Origin: Trinickia symbiotica
GTDB lineage: Bacteria > Pseudomonadota > Gammaproteobacteria > Burkholderiales > Burkholderiaceae
Length of the DNA: 64,000 bases
Direction of reading: 5' to 3'
Assembly (NCBI RefSeq): GCF_002934455.1
Contig: NZ_PTIR01000001.1
Location: 62,001-126,000, forward strand
Part shown: positions 61,207 through 64,000 of the stretch, piece after piece
How the letters are laid out: the number at the start of each line of letters is the position of its first letter
How positions within the stretch are numbered: position 1 is the stretch's first letter
The notes under the pieces: model-generated
Told to the model about the DNA's origin: nothing
Databases searched by the model: none
The model's input: the letters and a program-made list of their open reading frames with translations, nothing else
Translations under genes and position numbers: made by a program

Positions 61207-62193
61207 TCAGAACGTCTTGGTCAGCGTCGCGAAAAACGTCGTCCGCAACGGATTCGAAACCGCGATGTTGCCCGCCGAATCGCGCGCACCCGTCGTGTAG
61301 TGGTCGTACACGTTCGTCGCGCCCCACGCCTTGGTGACCGCCCCTGTCAGCGTCCAGCCGCCGTCGAACGTCTTCGAGACGGCCACTTTCCCATCCTGCC
61401 AGTTGTACGCGGAGAAGTTTTGCACGCGCTCCCAGCCGTAATGGAGCAGGAGCGAAAAGCCGTGCGTGAGATCGATGTTGGTGTTCAAGTCGAGGTAGCC
61501 GGAGCCGCGACTGCCCTTGTCGTTGCCGATGCCAAGCGACTGGCTGTCGTAGCCGAAGTAGTTCGGCGTGTAAGTCAGCCAATAGCGCGCCGTGAACCAC
61601 TTGTAAGTCAGCGCGGCAACGAATTCGCCGTAGTTGTAGTTCGTTGCGCTCGCTTCCATGCGCGCGCCGGGATACACGTAGTAGTAGACCGTGCCGGTGT
61701 AAGTCAGATCGCCGAGGGAGCCGCCGTAGCCCCCGTAGAGATCCCATTCGACCGTGCCGCCTTCGATGAATTTGCTGCTGACCGTGGACAGCCAGGTGCC
61801 GGCAAAGAGGCCGCTCGAGTGCGTGTAGTCGAAGCCGCCTTGAATCGCCGGCTTGCCCCATGTCTGACGAAACCCGCGCGAGACGTATTGCGAGGCCAGC
61901 GTGACATTTGCTGTCAATGGTGAGGCCGCCGGCGCCGATGCCGAGGCCGGAGCACTGGCGGGCGTCGGGGGATCCACGGCCGCGGTCGTTGCGGGAGCAA
62001 CGCTCGCCGCGCTCGACGAATTCGCCGTGTTTGCTGAATTCGCAGTATCGGCTGCGCCCCTGGCGCCCGCGCCCGCGCCTGGGCTTGCGCTTGCCTGCGC
62101 GAACGCGCTTGCCGCGTACAGCGAGCCGAGACATAGAGCGGCGCAGCTAATGGCTGTGCCGAGTTGACGTGACTTCCCGTTGAGGTGGTCCAT
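61207..62193 (-). CDS. TorF-family putative porin (Gcw_chp type)
   Basis: The 328-residue outer-membrane protein has a signal peptide ending ASAFAQA and then an Ala/Ser/Pro/Thr-rich linker of about 60 residues. The beta-barrel body starts at LTANVTLASQYVSRGFRQTWGKPAIQGGFDY, the hallmark YVSRGF of this family, and ends in TFFATLTKTF with the terminal Phe of outer-membrane barrels. Members are putative small-solute porins. Its promoter carries the same operator as betI, and it points to betI on the same strand, so it may let choline or betaine across the outer membrane. The link to choline is inferred from the shared operator. Confidence 0.82.
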   Translation of the reverse strand: MDHLNGKSRQLGTAISCAALCLGSLYAASAFAQASASPGAGAGARGAADTANSANTANSSSAASVAPATTAAVDPPTPASAPASASAPAASPLTANVTLASQYVSRGFRQTWGKPAIQGGFDYTHSSGLFAGTWLSTVSSKFIEGGTVEWDLYGGYGGSLGDLTYTGTVYYYVYPGARMEASATNYNYGEFVAALTYKWFTARYWLTYTPNYFGYDSQSLGIGNDKGSRGSGYLDLNTNIDLTHGFSLLLHYGWERVQNFSAYNWQDGKVAVSKTFDGGWTLTGAVTKAWGATNVYDHYTTGARDSAGNIAVSNPLRTTFFATLTKTF

Positions 62194-62253
62194 ATGCGCT
62201 CCGTCGTCGTTGAAATCGATCGCTCTTCGAGTGGCGTTCTGTCATTCGCGGCC

Positions 62254-62283
62254 ACTCTATGGTTTTTTTGTTTGAACGGTCAA
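62254..62283 (-). promoter_or_regulatory. torF-type porin promoter with BetI-type operator
   Basis: On the minus strand TTGACC (62283-62278) and TAGAGT (62259-62254) are spaced 18 bp, and TTGACCGTTCAA (62272-62283) is a perfect-armed dyad. GTTTGAACG, one variable base, then TCAATCAATAAA is common to this site and the betI site, as are the T-run before it and TAGAGT. It lies 79 bp before the porin ATG. Confidence 0.65.
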
Positions 62284-62319
62284 TCAATAAAAAAACGATG
62301 ATGGGCTCGTGTCGCTTTT

Positions 62320-62355
62320 GGAAAAGAGAACGTCGGATGAGCAATCATCCGACGT
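62320..62355 (-). terminator. intrinsic terminator of the MFS gene
   Basis: ACGTCGGATG (62330-62339) and CATCCGACGT (62346-62355) form a 10-bp perfect stem with a 6-base loop. On the minus strand it is followed by TCTCTTTTCC. It lies 27 bases after the stop of the leftward MFS gene, so it is a good Rho-independent terminator. Confidence 0.75.
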
Positions 62356-62381
62356 CGTTCGCCGCTCGTGTTGCGGTGCGA

Positions 62382-63938
62382 TCAGTGCGCGCCCGCGGCC
62401 GCCGCGCCACCTCCGCCCTTTGCCGGCTTGGTCAGCCAGATGAGCGGAATGATCGCGACAAAGATCCCGGCGGACAGCCAGAAAATGTCGTTCAACCCGA
62501 GCATCGCCGCCTGCGCGTTCAGCGAACGCTCGAAGAAAGCGACCGCCTGATCCACGCTGCCGCCCAGGACCGCATGCACATTCGCGATCGCCGCGCCATA
62601 TGTGGGATTGTCGACACTCGACTGCTCGGCGAGTTGCGCGTGATGCAGAATCGTCCGATCGTTCCAGCCGGTCGTGATGAGCGAAGTGCCGGCCGCGCCC
62701 GCGAACACGCGCGCGAAGTTCGATACGCCGGCCGCCGCGGGAATCTTCTCCGCGGGCAGGCCGGACAAGATAATCGCCGTCAGCGGGACGAAAAAGAGCG
62801 CGGTCGGGATGCCCTGCAAGAGCGTCGGCAATACGAGGGTCCATTGATCGACGTCCGTCGTGTAGTGCGAACGCATCAGGAAGACGCCGGCATAGCCGAC
62901 GAACGCCAGCGTCGCCAACACGCGCGGATCGGACTTCGGCATGATTTTCGCCATCACGGGCGCAAGCAGCACGGCGAAGATGCCGAGCGGCGCCGTCACT
63001 AGACCGGCATCCACGGCGCGATAGCCCAGATAGCCCTGAATCCACTGCGGAAGAATCACCAGGTTCGCGAAGAACACGGCGTAAGCGACGGAGATCGCAA
63101 TCGTGCCGCCCCGAAAATTGCGTACCGCAAAAAGCCGCACGTCCACGATCGGGTTTTTCGCCGTGAACTCCCAGATCAGGAAGAAGACGAAGCTGACAGC
63201 GGCCACGGCGGCTAGCGTGCAGATGACAGGCGAGTTGAACCAGTCGAGGTCCTTGCCCTTGTCCAGCATGATCTGCAGCGATGCCACCCATGCAATCAGC
63301 GACAGCAGTCCGATTTTGTCGATCGGAAGCTTGCGCTTCGGCGATTCCCGGTCCCGATAGATCAACCACGTCACCCCCGCCGCGAAGAGACCGACTGGCA
63401 CGTTGATATAGAAGATCCACGACCAGCTATAGCTATCGGTGATCCATCCGCCCAGCGCGGGGCCGGCGATCGGGCCGACCGTCGCCGTCATTGCCCACAA
63501 CGCCAGCGCCGTGGAGCTTTTCTCTTTCGGATAGGATCCGAGCAGGATCGCCTGCGACAGCGGGATCAGCGGTCCAGCTACCGCGCCCTGCAATACGCGC
63601 GCCGCGAGCAGCACCATCAGGTTCGGTGCCACGCCGCACAGCCACGAAGAGAACGAGAACAGCAGGATCGCGACGACGAAGAGCTTGATTTGGCCGACTC
63701 GCTCAGTCAGCCATCCTGTCAGCGGAATCGCCACCGCATTGGCCGCGGCGAACAGCGTGATCACCCAGGTGCCCTCGTCGACCGATACGCCAAGATTGCC
63801 CGAGATCGTAGGGATGGCCACATTGGCGATCGAAGAATCCAGGACGTTCATGAACGTTGCAAGCGCAACCGCGATCGTCGCCAGAATCAGCTTGCCGCCT
63901 GTCAGCGGCGGCGGTGCGAGTCGAATCGGGGAATTCAT
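62382..63938 (-). CDS. DHA2-family (EmrB-type) MFS efflux transporter
   Basis: This 518-residue protein has about 14 membrane segments and the size of EmrB. The N-terminal FMNVLDSSIANVAIPTISGNLG, the loop motif GWLTERVGQIK, and the antiporter motif C GPIAGPALGGWITDSYSWSW are characteristic. It ends in a Gly/Ala-rich tail. Such proteins export hydrophobic drugs, bile salts or other toxic compounds in exchange for protons, usually with an EmrA adaptor and outer-membrane channel; neither is visible here. The ATG overlaps the stop of a gene running into the window's end by four bases. Confidence 0.9.
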   Translation of the reverse strand: MNSPIRLAPPPLTGGKLILATIAVALATFMNVLDSSIANVAIPTISGNLGVSVDEGTWVITLFAAANAVAIPLTGWLTERVGQIKLFVVAILLFSFSSWLCGVAPNLMVLLAARVLQGAVAGPLIPLSQAILLGSYPKEKSSTALALWAMTATVGPIAGPALGGWITDSYSWSWIFYINVPVGLFAAGVTWLIYRDRESPKRKLPIDKIGLLSLIAWVASLQIMLDKGKDLDWFNSPVICTLAAVAAVSFVFFLIWEFTAKNPIVDVRLFAVRNFRGGTIAISVAYAVFFANLVILPQWIQGYLGYRAVDAGLVTAPLGIFAVLLAPVMAKIMPKSDPRVLATLAFVGYAGVFLMRSHYTTDVDQWTLVLPTLLQGIPTALFFVPLTAIILSGLPAEKIPAAAGVSNFARVFAGAAGTSLITTGWNDRTILHHAQLAEQSSVDNPTYGAAIANVHAVLGGSVDQAVAFFERSLNAQAAMLGLNDIFWLSAGIFVAIIPLIWLTKPAKGGGGAAAAGAH

Positions 63939-64000
63939 GATGCGCTCCGATCAAGTTGCCGGACAGGCCTCGTGTTTTGCTCGATGATCTTTTCGATCTC
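63935..64000 (-). CDS. C-terminal end of an unidentified gene upstream of the MFS gene
   Basis: The minus-strand frame is open from the window edge and encodes EIEKIIEQNTRPVRQLD then RSAS before TGA at 63935-63937. It overlaps the MFS start (ATGA). Too little is visible to name a family. A MarR-type regulator or an EmrA-type adaptor would be ordinary neighbours. Confidence 0.5.
   Translation of the reverse strand, partial: EIEKIIEQNTRPVRQLDRSAS

Overview
The window looks like a piece of a Burkholderiales chromosome, most like Paraburkholderia, Caballeronia or Trinickia. GC is high, genes are dense and many neighbours overlap by ATGA. Several proteins are typical of that group: a DUF4148 protein, a TorF-type porin, a type 2 short-chain polyhydroxyalkanoate depolymerase, and large amine, amino-acid and choline catabolic clusters. 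I saw no tRNA, rRNA, insertion sequence, prophage or CRISPR array. All identifications are by eye from the sequence.

0-14 kb is mixed. It holds the end of a LysR regulator, an FtsH-like membrane protease, small envelope proteins (DUF1328, PRC-barrel lipoprotein, DUF4148), a sugar dehydrogenase facing glucose-6-phosphate dehydrogenase, and a PHA depolymerase followed by two very small genes. A GNAT acetyltransferase, a LysE exporter, a small hydrolase and a peptide-binding protein follow. This part also carries gene debris: the tail of a GH3 beta-glucosidase, an unrecognised tail, and a cupin plus AhpD-like pair in which the cupin has lost its start and the AhpD-like gene its end.

14.5-20.7 kb is the most distinctive part. 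It encodes a family 2A encapsulin nanocompartment: the SrpI-type shell, a cysteine desulfurase cargo with a 285-residue disordered N-terminal extension, a serine O-acetyltransferase, an XRE regulator and a rhodanese. A divergent MetQ-type methionine-binding protein lies beside it. Together they suggest cysteine synthesis, desulfuration and sulfur storage inside a protein shell. The acetyltransferase carries a 27-bp tandem repeat, and the shell gene has its own predicted promoter.

20.8-34.3 kb holds a zinc-ribbon membrane protein divergent from an 814-residue M48 protease-like protein, then a six-gene operon for a peptide-type ABC transporter feeding an ATP-dependent hydantoinase/5-oxoprolinase pair.

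34.8-53 kb is nitrogen and carbon catabolism. It contains a class III aminotransferase with an Lrp regulator, and a six-gene operon joining a polar amino-acid ABC transporter to a three-subunit amine/imino-acid oxidoreductase. PuuB-like and PuuC-like genes, a HAD hydrolase and a PuuR-like regulator follow, and finally a six-gene operon (tandem GNAT, hydroxyacid reductase, tartrate-type dehydrogenase, succinate-semialdehyde dehydrogenase, AstE/AspA-type deacylase, cupin). Four copies of a TTCACTATAATG-like box lie before the ALDH, HAD and regulator genes and resemble my recollection of the E. coli PuuR site.

53-64 kb holds two gene fragments, a galactarate/talarate dehydratase-like enzyme, a DUF4142 protein, a small acidic protein, and the choline-to-betaine set betI-betB-betA with a choline-binding protein. 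A TorF-family porin gene upstream has almost the same promoter/operator as betI, which suggests a shared BetI regulon. A DHA2 drug-efflux gene closes the window.
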